The notes under the pieces are model-generated. The model was not told the origin of the DNA. It saw only the letters and a program-made list of their open reading frames with translations, and searched no databases. Shown here piece after piece: positions 36,119-43,881 of a stretch of 64,000 nt of DNA. This DNA comes from Haliea salexigens DSM 19537. Lineage in GTDB: Bacteria > Pseudomonadota > Gammaproteobacteria > Pseudomonadales > Halieaceae. The stretch is from NCBI RefSeq assembly GCF_000423125.1, contig NZ_AUHJ01000018.1, positions 21,619 through 85,618 of the forward strand. The letters are read 5' to 3'. The first letter of the stretch is position 1. Every line of letters begins with the position of its first letter. Made by a program: the position numbers and the translations under genes.

Positions 36119-36561
36119 CCGCGAAGGTTACGCTGGGCTGGCGGGAATGGCTGAGCTTACCCGAGCTCGGTATCACGCAGATCAAGGCCAAAGTGGATAC
36201 CGGCGCACGCACCAGTGCCCTGCACGCCTTCTACGTTGAACCGTTTGAGCGCGACGGAGAGCCCTGGGTGCGCTTTGGCATACACCCTCAACAGGGCAAC
36301 ACCGCACTGGTGGTCGACTGCGAGGCGCCGGTGGTGGACCAGCGCCAGGTCACCGACTCGGGTGGGCACCGGGAAGTGCGCTACGTCATCCAGACAGCCA
36401 TCGAACTCGGCGGCGAGCACATCGACGCTGAAATCACCCTCACCGACCGTGAAAACATGCGCTTCCGCATGCTGCTCGGGCGCACCGCCATGCGCGGTCG
36501 CTGCCTGGTGGACCCCGGTCAGTCCTACCTGCTTGGCAGGCGGGCACGCACACAGGAATAA
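36115..36561 (+). CDS. RimB-like retropepsin-fold 'ATP-dependent zinc protease' family protein
   Basis: The 148-residue protein belongs to the family annotated as putative ATP-dependent zinc protease (PF05618), which is in fact retropepsin-like. The core motif is [17 protein letters not shown] near residue 22-38, with the catalytic Asp, followed by [20 protein letters not shown] and an [11 protein letters not shown] end. In Pseudomonas a member of this family (RimB) works with RimK, which glutamylates ribosomal protein S6. Here rimK is absent; only 6 bp separate it from a desuccinylase-family gene. It is translationally coupled to ugd. Confidence 0.8.
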   Translation: MTAKVTLGWREWLSLPELGITQIKAKVDTGARTSALHAFYVEPFERDGEPWVRFGIHPQQGNTALVVDCEAPVVDQRQVTDSGGHREVRYVIQTAIELGGEHIDAEITLTDRENMRFRMLLGRTAMRGRCLVDPGQSYLLGRRARTQE

Positions 36562-36567
36562 CGGCAG

Positions 36568-37623
36568 ATGCCGGCAAACGGCAAGGCACTGAAGATAGGC
36601 GGCCAGGTTATCCAGCCGGGCGAACGCAAGGTCATCGACATACCCGTCGCGCCCACCTACACCCACGACAACCTGTCCATCAGCGTCCAAGTGGTGCGCG
36701 GCAAGCGCCCGGGGCCGGTGCTTTTCGTCTGTGCCGCCGTGCACGGCGACGAGATCAACGGCGTGGAGATCATCCGTCGCATCCTCAAGGACCCACACCT
36801 CGACCGCCTGCGCGGCACGCTGGTCGCCATACCCATCGTCAACGTCTACGGGTTCATCAACCACACCCGGTACCTGCCTGATGGGCGCGACCTCAATCGC
36901 TCCTTCCCCGGCTCCGCTCGCGGCTCTCTGACCGGGCGCATTGCGCACACATTCCTGCAGGACATTGTCGCCCACTGCACCCACGGCATCGACCTGCACA
37001 CCGGTGCCCGCCACCGCAGCAACTTCCCCCAGATACGCGCGAACCTGGAAGACCCCACGGTGCTGGGCATGACCGAAGCGTTTGGTGCTCCCATTGCCAT
37101 CGACGCCAAGATCCGCGACGGTTCCCTGCGCCAGGCGGCCGGGGACCTCGGCGTACCGGTGCTGCTCTATGAGTCCTGCGAGGCGCTGCGCTTCGACGAG
37201 ATCTACATTCGCGCCGGGGTGAAAGGCGTGCTCAACGTCATGCGCCATATCGGCATGTTGCGCCGCTCCCGCGCCCGCTCACGCCCGCCTACGATCAGCC
37301 GCAATACCCGTTGGCTGCGCGCCCCGGAGAGCGGCATCCTGCGGGTGCTGGTACCGCTGGGCGCGGAGGTGCAGCAGGGCCAGACGATCGGTTTCATCGC
37401 GGACCCGATGGGTACCAGTGAAACGGATGTGGTGGCGGATACGCACGGCATCGTGATCGGGCGCACCAACCTACCGCTGGCGTATGAGGGGGATGCGCTG
37501 TTCCATATTGCGGAGATCGGGGCGAAGGCGAATTGGGAGGTGGACGAATTTCACGAGGCGCATGAGCCGGATGCGTCGGAGCTGGACCCGGAGGATTTGA
37601 GTTCGGCGCCGATTGCTGATTGA
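36568..37623 (+). CDS. Succinylglutamate desuccinylase/aspartoacylase-family metalloenzyme
   Basis: The 351-residue protein has an M14-like zinc carboxypeptidase fold. Zinc ligands are in AAVHGDEINGVEIIRR (H and E) and the His of HGIDLHTGARHR; VYGFINHTRYLPDGRDLNRSFPG is the family's substrate-binding block. The C-terminal part (ILRVLVPLGAEVQQGQTIG) is a barrel-sandwich-like domain. Members often neighbour RimK and RimB-like genes, and removal of added glutamates or other acyl-amino-acid hydrolysis has been proposed for them. The exact substrate is unknown. It is the last gene of the ugd transcript and is followed by the family-1 repeat region. Confidence 0.82.
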   Translation: MPANGKALKIGGQVIQPGERKVIDIPVAPTYTHDNLSISVQVVRGKRPGPVLFVCAAVHGDEINGVEIIRRILKDPHLDRLRGTLVAIPIVNVYGFINHTRYLPDGRDLNRSFPGSARGSLTGRIAHTFLQDIVAHCTHGIDLHTGARHRSNFPQIRANLEDPTVLGMTEAFGAPIAIDAKIRDGSLRQAAGDLGVPVLLYESCEALRFDEIYIRAGVKGVLNVMRHIGMLRRSRARSRPPTISRNTRWLRAPESGILRVLVPLGAEVQQGQTIGFIADPMGTSETDVVADTHGIVIGRTNLPLAYEGDALFHIAEIGAKANWEVDEFHEAHEPDASELDPEDLSSAPIAD

Positions 37624-37660
37624 CGGGGGCGGTGCCTGCGTTTGGGGGCGGCCGGGGCGA

Positions 37661-37751
37661 CGGTGGGAACAATTCGGGGCACGCTCAAGGCCATCCATGG
37701 CTCGCTTGACCTCGACATCCTGTCTCGGACAGCCCCGAATTGTTCCCACCG
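37661..37751. repeat. Hairpin element, family 1, copy a
   Basis: A perfect 20+20 nt inverted repeat (37661-37680 CGGTGGGAACAATTCGGGGC with its complement at 37732-37751) encloses a 51-nt loop (37681-37731). The loop is identical, base for base, to the reverse complement of the loop in copy b. Inside the loop smaller hairpins are possible (GCCA-TCCA-TGGC framed by TCAAG/CTTGA, and TGTC-TCG-GACA). A further 10 nt outside the arms pair imperfectly (7 of 10). It lies 38 bp after the desuccinylase-family gene. Confidence 0.9.
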
Positions 37752-37845
37752 CCACCCCGACCTTGGCGCCAACCCTGGAGATTCGGGTGCACTTTGGGGT
37801 TGGGGCTGCTGGATTCAGATTTCGGGATTTCGGGGCTTTAGGGCT

Positions 37846-37901
37846 AGAGAGCTAAGGAGCTAGAGAGCTAGAGAGCTAGAGAGCTTCAGAGCTTCGAGAC
37901 T
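37846..37901. repeat. 8-bp tandem repeat (AGAGAGCT), seven units
   Basis: Four units are exact AGAGAGCT (37846-37853 and 37862-37885) and three are one to four changes away (AAGGAGCT, TCAGAGCT, TCGAGACT). The array lies between the two family-1 hairpins. Such short arrays change length readily and could serve as a strain marker; no gene is involved. Confidence 0.8.
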
Positions 37902-38010
37902 GCCCCACAAAATTGAATCCATCACCATCAATCCACATAAAACACCCACCTTGGCACTAACCCAACCTGAAAATGCACCCAAGCCCATCGCCTACTGCTG
38001 AGGCGGGGGG

Positions 38011-38101
38011 CGGTGCAGGGCTGCCGGGACTGTCCGAGACAGGATGTCGAGGTCAAGCGAGCCATGGATGGCCTTGAGCGTGTCCCGGCAGCCCTGCACC
38101 G
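38011..38101. repeat. Hairpin element, family 1, copy b (inverted relative to copy a)
   Basis: Arms CGGTGCAGGGCTGCCGGGAC (38011-38030) and its exact complement (38082-38101) enclose the 51-nt loop 38031-38081. Compared with copy a in matching orientation, the arms differ at 10 of 20 positions, every change is compensated on the other strand, and the loop is 51/51 identical. Arm ends are shared (CGGTG outside, CGGG and final C inside). It is 259 bp from copy a and about 180 bp before ettA. Confidence 0.9.
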
Positions 38102-38214
38102 TTCGCCGCCGACACCCGAGCGAAGTGACACCCGAACGGAGCTGCAACCGAACCGAGCGGTAGCCAAACGAAGCGGCAACCAAAACGGAGAGCCGACACG
38201 CGCACGGCAGGGCA

Positions 38215-38243
38215 CTGAACCCAGCCCCGATTCCTGCTAGAAT
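38215..38243 (+). promoter_or_regulatory. Probable ettA promoter with extended -10
   Basis: TGCTAGAAT (extended -10, TAGAAT at 38238-38243) lies 38 bp before the ATG, with CTGAAC 17 bp upstream as a partial -35. The same GCTARAATCC context precedes dxs. Confidence 0.5.
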
Positions 38244-38281
38244 CCGCCCACATTTTCGATCACCAAAGGCAACGCAACCAG

Positions 38282-39946
38282 ATGGCTCAGTACGTCTACA
38301 CCATGAACCGCGTCGGCAAGGTAGTGCCGCCGAAAAAGAAAATCCTCGAAGACATTTCGCTCTCCTTCTTCCCTGGCGCCAAGATCGGTGTGCTCGGGTT
38401 GAACGGCTCCGGCAAGTCGACGCTGCTGCGCATCATGGCGGGCATCGATACGGACATTCTGGGCGAGGCGCGCCCGCAGCCGGGTATCAAGATCGGCTAC
38501 CTGCCGCAGGAGCCGCAGCTCAATCCGGAAAAAGACGTGCGCGGCAATGTCGAGGAGGGCCTGCAGGAGGCGGTGGACGCGCTGGCCGGGCTGGACAAGG
38601 TGTATGCCGCCTACGCGGAGCCGGACGCGGATTTTGACGCACTGGCCAAGGAGCAGGCGCGGCTCGAGGACATTATCCAGGCGACCGATGCCCACAATCT
38701 GGACCACAAGCTGGAAGTGGCGGCAGATGCTCTGCGCCTGCCACCGTGGGACGCGGATGTCACCACGCTGTCTGGTGGTGAGCGCCGCCGGGTGGCGCTG
38801 TGTCGCCTGCTGTTGTCGGCACCTGACATGTTGCTGCTGGACGAGCCGACCAACCACCTGGATGCCGAGAGCGTGGCCTGGCTGGAGAAGTTCCTGCACG
38901 ACTTCCCGGGCACGGTAGTGGCGATTACGCACGACCGCTATTTCCTCGACAACGCCGCCGGCTGGATTCTGGAACTGGACCGCGGCCGCGGCATCCCCTA
39001 CGAGGGCAATTACTCGGATTGGCTGGAGACGAAGGAGGCGCGCCTGGAGCAGGAGAAGCGGCAGGAAGCCTCGCATCAGAAGGCGATCAAGGCGGAACTG
39101 GAGTGGGTGCGCAGCAACCCCAAAGGTCGCCAGGCGAAAAGCAAAGCGCGCCTGCAGCGTTATGAGGAGCTGCAATCGCAGGAGTTCCAGGCGCGCAACG
39201 AGACCAATGAAATCTACATTCCGCCGGGGCCGCGCCTGGGCGACAACGTCGTGGAAGTCACGAACCTGAAGAAAACCTACGGTGAGCGGCTGTTGTTCGA
39301 CAATATCAGCTTCACTGTACCCAAAGGCAGCATCGTCGGCATCATCGGCGCCAACGGCATGGGCAAGTCGACCCTGTTCCGGATTCTGATGGGCGAGGAG
39401 CAGCCGGACGGCGGCGAGGTGAAGGTGGGGGAGACTGTCCAGCTGGGCTATGTCGACCAGTCGCGCGATGACCTGGACGGCAGCAAAACAGTGTGGGAGC
39501 AGGTATCGGGCGGTCAGGATGTGATCCGCATCGGCAACTACGAGGTGAATTCGCGCTCTTACCTGGGGCGCTTCAACTTCAAGGGCTCGGACCAGCAGAA
39601 GTTCGTCAAGGATCTTTCCGGCGGCGAGCGCAATCGCCTGCACCTGGCCAACCTGCTCAAGCAGGGCGCCAACGTGCTGTTGCTGGACGAACCGACCAAC
39701 GACCTTGATGTGGAAACCCTGCGCGCGCTGGAGGAGGCGCTGCTCACGTTCCCGGGCAGCGCGCTGGTGATCTCGCACGACCGCTGGTTCCTGGACCGGA
39801 TTGCCACGCATATCCTGGCCTACGAGGACGATGGCAATGTGGTATTCCACGAGGGCAACTTCACGGAATACGAGGAGGATCGCAAGGCCCGTCTGGGCGC
39901 GGCGGCCGCGCAACCGCACCGGGTCAAGTATCGCAAGTTGAAGTAG
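38282..39946 (+). CDS. ettA: Energy-dependent translational throttle protein EttA (ABC-F)
   Basis: The 554-residue soluble protein has two ABC nucleotide-binding domains and no membrane part. Walker A sites are GLNGSGKSTLL and GANGMGKSTLF; signature motifs are LSGGERRRVALCRLLL and LSGGERNRLHLANLL; Walker B sites end in LLLDEPTNHLD and LLLDEPTNDLD. The linker between domains (EKRQEASHQKAIKAELEWV) and the arm in domain 1 match EttA length (about 555). EttA binds the ribosomal E site and gates the first peptide bond according to the ADP/ATP ratio. Confidence 0.95.
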   Translation: MAQYVYTMNRVGKVVPPKKKILEDISLSFFPGAKIGVLGLNGSGKSTLLRIMAGIDTDILGEARPQPGIKIGYLPQEPQLNPEKDVRGNVEEGLQEAVDALAGLDKVYAAYAEPDADFDALAKEQARLEDIIQATDAHNLDHKLEVAADALRLPPWDADVTTLSGGERRRVALCRLLLSAPDMLLLDEPTNHLDAESVAWLEKFLHDFPGTVVAITHDRYFLDNAAGWILELDRGRGIPYEGNYSDWLETKEARLEQEKRQEASHQKAIKAELEWVRSNPKGRQAKSKARLQRYEELQSQEFQARNETNEIYIPPGPRLGDNVVEVTNLKKTYGERLLFDNISFTVPKGSIVGIIGANGMGKSTLFRILMGEEQPDGGEVKVGETVQLGYVDQSRDDLDGSKTVWEQVSGGQDVIRIGNYEVNSRSYLGRFNFKGSDQQKFVKDLSGGERNRLHLANLLKQGANVLLLDEPTNDLDVETLRALEEALLTFPGSALVISHDRWFLDRIATHILAYEDDGNVVFHEGNFTEYEEDRKARLGAAAAQPHRVKYRKLK

Positions 39947-39995
39947 GCCCGGTGTGGGCTATGATTCCACCAACAGCAAACGCAAGAGACCTGGC

Positions 39996-40382
39996 ATGAC
40001 TGACACCCCTATTGAACGCCGAGCCTTCACCCGCGTCGCCATCGACCTGCCCGTGGAAGTACAGCAGGGCGGCAGTAGTTGGCATCAGCGCCTGATCGAC
40101 ATTTCCCTGGGGGGCGCGGCCACTGATCAGCCGGATGTGTGGGACGCGCAGTACAACGAACCTTTTACACTACTGATCGACACCGGTGCCGCTGAGCCGC
40201 TGGAGTTGTATGCCTATCTTCAGCATGTGGAAAACGGGCGCCTGGGGTTCAAGGTCGACCACGTGGACCGGGAGAATATCGACCCCCTGCGGGGTCTACT
40301 GGCCGCCCATCTGAGCAACCCCGATGTGCTGGACGGCGAACTGCGCAGGCTCGACGAGGAAAGCGGCGTCGAGGACGACTAG
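39996..40382 (+). CDS. PilZ-domain protein
   Basis: The 128-residue protein has the c-di-GMP-binding pattern of PilZ: the basic ERRAFTRVAIDLPVEV motif (RxxxR) at residues 6-21 and D-x-S-x-x-G as LIDISLGGAAT at about 34-44, followed by a beta barrel. The start at ATG 39996 follows AAGAGACC; the open frame begins 14 codons earlier with GTG. It probably acts as a single-domain effector. It lies 49 bp after ettA and converges with radA. Confidence 0.82.
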   Translation: MTDTPIERRAFTRVAIDLPVEVQQGGSSWHQRLIDISLGGAATDQPDVWDAQYNEPFTLLIDTGAAEPLELYAYLQHVENGRLGFKVDHVDRENIDPLRGLLAAHLSNPDVLDGELRRLDEESGVEDD

Positions 40383-40407
40383 CGGCGCCCGCGTGCTCGC
40401 GGTGCGT

Positions 40408-41784
40408 CTATTCCACCGCCGCGAGCGCCTCCTCGAGGCGGGACACCGCAATGACCTGCATGCCGCGTATTTCCCCACGCGGCGCATTCGCTTTCGGCAC
40501 GATGGCCCGGCGGAAACCGTGCTTGGCAGCCTCTGACAAGCGCTCCTGGCCGCTGGGCACGGGGCGGATCTCGCCGGAGAGGCCCACCTCGCCGAAGATC
40601 ACCATATCCCGCGGCAACTGCCGGTCACGGAAGCTCGACACAATCGCCAGCAACAGTGCGAGGTCGGCACTGGTCTCCAGCACTTTTACGCCGCCAACCA
40701 CGTTGGCAAATACGTCCTGGTCTCCCACCTGCAGGCCGCCGTGGCGGTGCAGTACTGCCAGCAGCATGGCGAGGCGGTTCTGCTCCAGCCCCACGGCCAC
40801 GCGGCGCGGGTTGCCCAAGGCGCTGTCGTCCACCAGCGCCTGGATTTCCACCAACAACGGCCTGGTACCCTCCCAGACCACCATCACCGCACTGCCCGAG
40901 GCAGGCTCGCTGCTGCGGTCGAGAAAAATGGCCGAAGGGTTGCGCACTTCCCGCAGGCCCTGCTCGGTCATGGCGAATACGCCCAGCTCGTTGACGGCGC
41001 CGAAGCGGTTCTTTTGCCCACGGAGGGTACGGAAGCGCGAGTCGTGCCCACCCTCCAGCAGGATGGAGCAGTCGATCATGTGCTCCAGCACTTTGGGGCC
41101 GGCCAGGGAGCCGTCCTTGGTAACGTGCCCCACCAGGAACAGCACCGTGCCGGTGCGTTTGGCAAACCGGGTGAGAAACGCCGCGCACTCGCGCACCTGG
41201 GACACACTGCCCGGCGCGGAACTCAGGTCGTCGGAGTGCACAACCTGAATCGAGTCCACCACCAACACCCGCGGGCGGTGATTCTCTGCGGCAGCGATAA
41301 TGGCCTCGACATTGGTTTCGGCCATCAGCCGCAGGCGGTCTGTTGCCAGCCCCAGCCGACGCGCGCGCATGGCCACCTGCTGCAGGGATTCTTCGCCGGT
41401 GATGTAAAGGGCATCCATGTTGGCCGCCAGATGGCACATGGTCTGCAGTAGCAGGGTGCTCTTGCCCGCGCCCGGATTGCCGCCGACCAGAATCGCAGAC
41501 CCCGGTACCAGCCCGCCTCCCAGCACCCGGTCAAACTCCTCCGCACCGCTGCTGAAGCGCGGCAGCTCCTCGAGGTCAATTTCGCCCAGCAGGCGTGCTT
41601 CGCTCACGGTGCCGGCAAAACCACCCCGAGCCTTGCCACTGCGGGCCGCACCGGCCCCAGCCGGGCCACCGAGACGCACCTCTGACAGTGAGTTCCAGGC
41701 GCCGCAGTCGTTGCACTGACCCTGCCATTTCGCATAATCCGAGCCACACTCGTTACACACGAACGCCGTTTTGCTCTTCGCCAT
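40408..41784 (-). CDS. radA: DNA repair protein RadA (Sms)
   Basis: The 458-residue protein has an N-terminal zinc finger (CNECGSDYAKWQGQCNDCG), a RecA-like ATPase with Walker A GGNPGAGKSTLLLQ, the RadA-specific KNRFG motif within LRGQKNRFGAVNELG, and a C-terminal Lon-protease-like domain (DVFANVVGGVKV, DMVIFGEVGLSGEIRPV). RadA is a branch-migration helicase for recombination intermediates. It is stand-alone and divergent from the DnaT-like gene by 115 bp. Confidence 0.96.
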   Translation of the reverse strand: MAKSKTAFVCNECGSDYAKWQGQCNDCGAWNSLSEVRLGGPAGAGAARSGKARGGFAGTVSEARLLGEIDLEELPRFSSGAEEFDRVLGGGLVPGSAILVGGNPGAGKSTLLLQTMCHLAANMDALYITGEESLQQVAMRARRLGLATDRLRLMAETNVEAIIAAAENHRPRVLVVDSIQVVHSDDLSSAPGSVSQVRECAAFLTRFAKRTGTVLFLVGHVTKDGSLAGPKVLEHMIDCSILLEGGHDSRFRTLRGQKNRFGAVNELGVFAMTEQGLREVRNPSAIFLDRSSEPASGSAVMVVWEGTRPLLVEIQALVDDSALGNPRRVAVGLEQNRLAMLLAVLHRHGGLQVGDQDVFANVVGGVKVLETSADLALLLAIVSSFRDRQLPRDMVIFGEVGLSGEIRPVPSGQERLSEAAKHGFRRAIVPKANAPRGEIRGMQVIAVSRLEEALAAVE

Positions 41785-41899
41785 GCCCTGCCCTGCTCAG
41801 TTGCCGCGGAAAAAATCAGTCACCCCGCTATCAGCCGCAGGGTCAGGTCGGTATCCTAGTGCACTCGATGGTCACTTGCCCAACACTACCGGAATTTCC

Positions 41900-43183
41900 A
41901 TGCCGCACTCCTCCCTGATCCCCGAACCGCCCCTGGTGTTCTCGCCCGGGCTGGCGGCAACGATCGGGCTGGAGGAGGCGATTCTGCTGCAGCAGCTGTC
42001 AACACTGTTCACCCACCGCGCCGCACAGCTGCACCGGGGCTATCGCTGGCTGCGGGTCGAGCGTGATTTCCTGCTGCAGCAGCTGCCGTTCTGGGGCCCC
42101 GCCGACCTCTACCGCATCTGCCAGAGCCTTGCGGACAAGGGCGTGATTCTGGTGGAGTCACCCCCGCTGCACAGCCACCCCGAACTCCTCTTCGCCATGA
42201 ATGAGCCGGCCGGCGTCCCGGGGTCCGGCGCTCCGGCGGCCGGCGTCCCGGGGGGCGGCCAACCGCCGGCCGGCGTCCCGGGGTCCGGCGTCCCGCGGTC
42301 TGGCGCCCCGAAAGCCCACGCATCGGGCATGCAGGCCGCAACCGGCACACCCACAGCCACATCCGGCCAGGCAGGCCGCCCAGCCCAACACTTCGGCACC
42401 GACCCGTCACCTACTCGACGCAGCGCGTCACAACTACCCGGCAGCTGGGGGCCCAGTGAAGACTTGCTGCAGTTGCTGGGCCTGAACCACAACATACCGC
42501 GCCAGTTCGCGCTAGACCAACTGGAAGATTTCATCTTTTACTGGCGCGAGCGCGGCGAACCCAGCCACGCCTGGGAGAACAAGTTTCGCCAGCACGTCAT
42601 CAGCTGCTGGCGACGGGAGCAACAGAGCCGCGCAGAGGCTTTTCGGGCCGACCAGAATCCCCCCCTGGACAACCAATGGCGACCCAGCCGGGACGCCCTG
42701 GATATCATGCTGCGCAGCGGCATCGACCCCGAATTCATCGACGAGGCGACCCCGGAGTTCATACTCTACTGGCGCGAGCGCGGCGACGCGCCCCGGGAAC
42801 TGAACTCGAAATTCATCCAGCACATCCGCATCCAGTGGGCCAAGTACACCTCCAGCATGCGCCACAGTACAGAGCCACGGCGCATTGCCGAGGACTGGCA
42901 GCCGGACGACGATGTTTTTGATATTCTGCGCCTGTCGCATATCGATGAGAACTTTGCCCGCGAACTGCTGCCGGAGTTCATCATCTACTGGCGTGACAGC
43001 AACCAGGCACACACATCCTGGAACAGCAAATTCCTGCAGCACGTAAAGTTCCATTGGGCCAAACAGCACCGCATTGACCAGGCAGGGCACAACCATGACG
43101 GACAGCAAGGATCTCCTCGAACGAGTCGCACGCGGGATTCAAGCCTCGCAGACGACCTCAACGACACCTCCTGGGCCGACTGA
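41900..43183 (+). CDS. DnaT-like protein with three tandem DnaT DNA-binding modules
   Basis: In this 427-residue protein, residues 1-100 form a winged-helix-like N-domain (FSPGLAATIGLEEAILLQQL, RGYRWLRVERDFLLQQLPFW). Residues 101-180 are a Gly/Pro/Ala-rich linker made of short repeats (AGVPGSG/AAGVPGGG). Three copies of the DnaT C-terminal module follow at about 182-239, 259-315 and 332-390, each with the frame W-x-P-x-x-D and FIxYWRERG...W/L-N-x-KF-x-QH-x-x-x-x-W. DnaT helps load the replicative helicase during replication restart; E. coli DnaT has one such module. The start ATG 41900 fits the N-domain. It overlaps the next gene by 89 nt. Confidence 0.85.
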   Translation: MPHSSLIPEPPLVFSPGLAATIGLEEAILLQQLSTLFTHRAAQLHRGYRWLRVERDFLLQQLPFWGPADLYRICQSLADKGVILVESPPLHSHPELLFAMNEPAGVPGSGAPAAGVPGGGQPPAGVPGSGVPRSGAPKAHASGMQAATGTPTATSGQAGRPAQHFGTDPSPTRRSASQLPGSWGPSEDLLQLLGLNHNIPRQFALDQLEDFIFYWRERGEPSHAWENKFRQHVISCWRREQQSRAEAFRADQNPPLDNQWRPSRDALDIMLRSGIDPEFIDEATPEFILYWRERGDAPRELNSKFIQHIRIQWAKYTSSMRHSTEPRRIAEDWQPDDDVFDILRLSHIDENFARELLPEFIIYWRDSNQAHTSWNSKFLQHVKFHWAKQHRIDQAGHNHDGQQGSPRTSRTRDSSLADDLNDTSWAD

Positions 43184-43766
43184 CGCCCGCCGCCGACCCG
43201 CCAGCGATGGCCACATCGAGGCGATCAACCAGGTTTTCGCCCTGTTCCGGCTGAACTACCACAACCAGTACTACGCGGCGTACCCCGACGCCGAGCAGCT
43301 CAAGCAGATCAAGAAGCTCTGGCTGGAATCGCTGGCCGATTACCCGGTTGAGCAGATTCTGCGCGGTGCACGCCACGCCATCGAAAACAGCGAGTACTTG
43401 CCAACCCTGCACCGCATGCTGGAGTGCTGTCAGGAGAGCATTGCCAGCCTCGGCCTGCCCGATGCCTACAGCGCCTACCGTGAAGCCTGCGATGCGCAAA
43501 GCCCGCGCTCGGCACAGCCCTGGAGCCACCCGGCGGTGTACCTGGCGGGCCGTGACAGCGACTGGTTTTTCCTCGCCAACAACCCGGAACGCAGCACCTG
43601 GCCGGTGTTTCGCAAGCACTACCAGGCCTGGTGCACACGTGCGCTGCGCGGCGAAGCGCTGGCGGTGCCGCAGGAGCCGGCCCTGGAACAGCACGCCGCC
43701 GAGCCACTGTCGACCGAACAGCAACTCGCAGCGCTGGCCAGGTTGCGCCGCGAGACACAACTCTGA
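43095..43766 (+). CDS. Replication protein P-like (phage lambda P family) helicase-loader candidate
   Basis: The 223-residue protein's middle part, INQVFALFRLNYHNQYYAAY and KQIKKLWLESLADYPVEQIL, then EYLPTLHRMLECC, matches the N-terminal conserved region of the lambda replication protein P family, which recruits DnaB to an origin. The C-terminal 60 residues are variable. The start ATG 43095 is chosen for MTDSKDLLERVARGI; it lies inside the upstream DnaT-like gene, so the two are coupled. No phage genes surround it, so this looks like a domesticated chromosomal helicase-loading pair. Confidence 0.75.
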   Translation: MTDSKDLLERVARGIQASQTTSTTPPGPTDARRRPASDGHIEAINQVFALFRLNYHNQYYAAYPDAEQLKQIKKLWLESLADYPVEQILRGARHAIENSEYLPTLHRMLECCQESIASLGLPDAYSAYREACDAQSPRSAQPWSHPAVYLAGRDSDWFFLANNPERSTWPVFRKHYQAWCTRALRGEALAVPQEPALEQHAAEPLSTEQQLAALARLRRETQL

Positions 43767-43881
43767 GCGGTGAAAGCGCAATGACAGGTGTTTATTGCCG
43801 ATTCTGCGGCCACCTGTTAATTTCTCCTCTCCCATTGCACGCGCTCAACGCACGTCCCACAATAACAATGGATACTCGGTT

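Noticed and set aside
37613..38253. Open frames across the family-1 hairpins
   Set aside because: The same conserved loop is open in opposite strands and several frames because it is GC-rich; starts are random and arms are not conserved at protein level.
42190..42330. CRISPR-like array in the GC-rich repeats of the DnaT-like gene
   Set aside because: The repeats are short, imperfect, in frame, and encode the Gly/Pro/Ala linker of the protein.
43784..43817. ACAGGTG/CACCTGT inverted repeat before the metallophosphoesterase gene as a terminator
   Set aside because: The loop is 20 nt and there is no T-tract; too weak to call.
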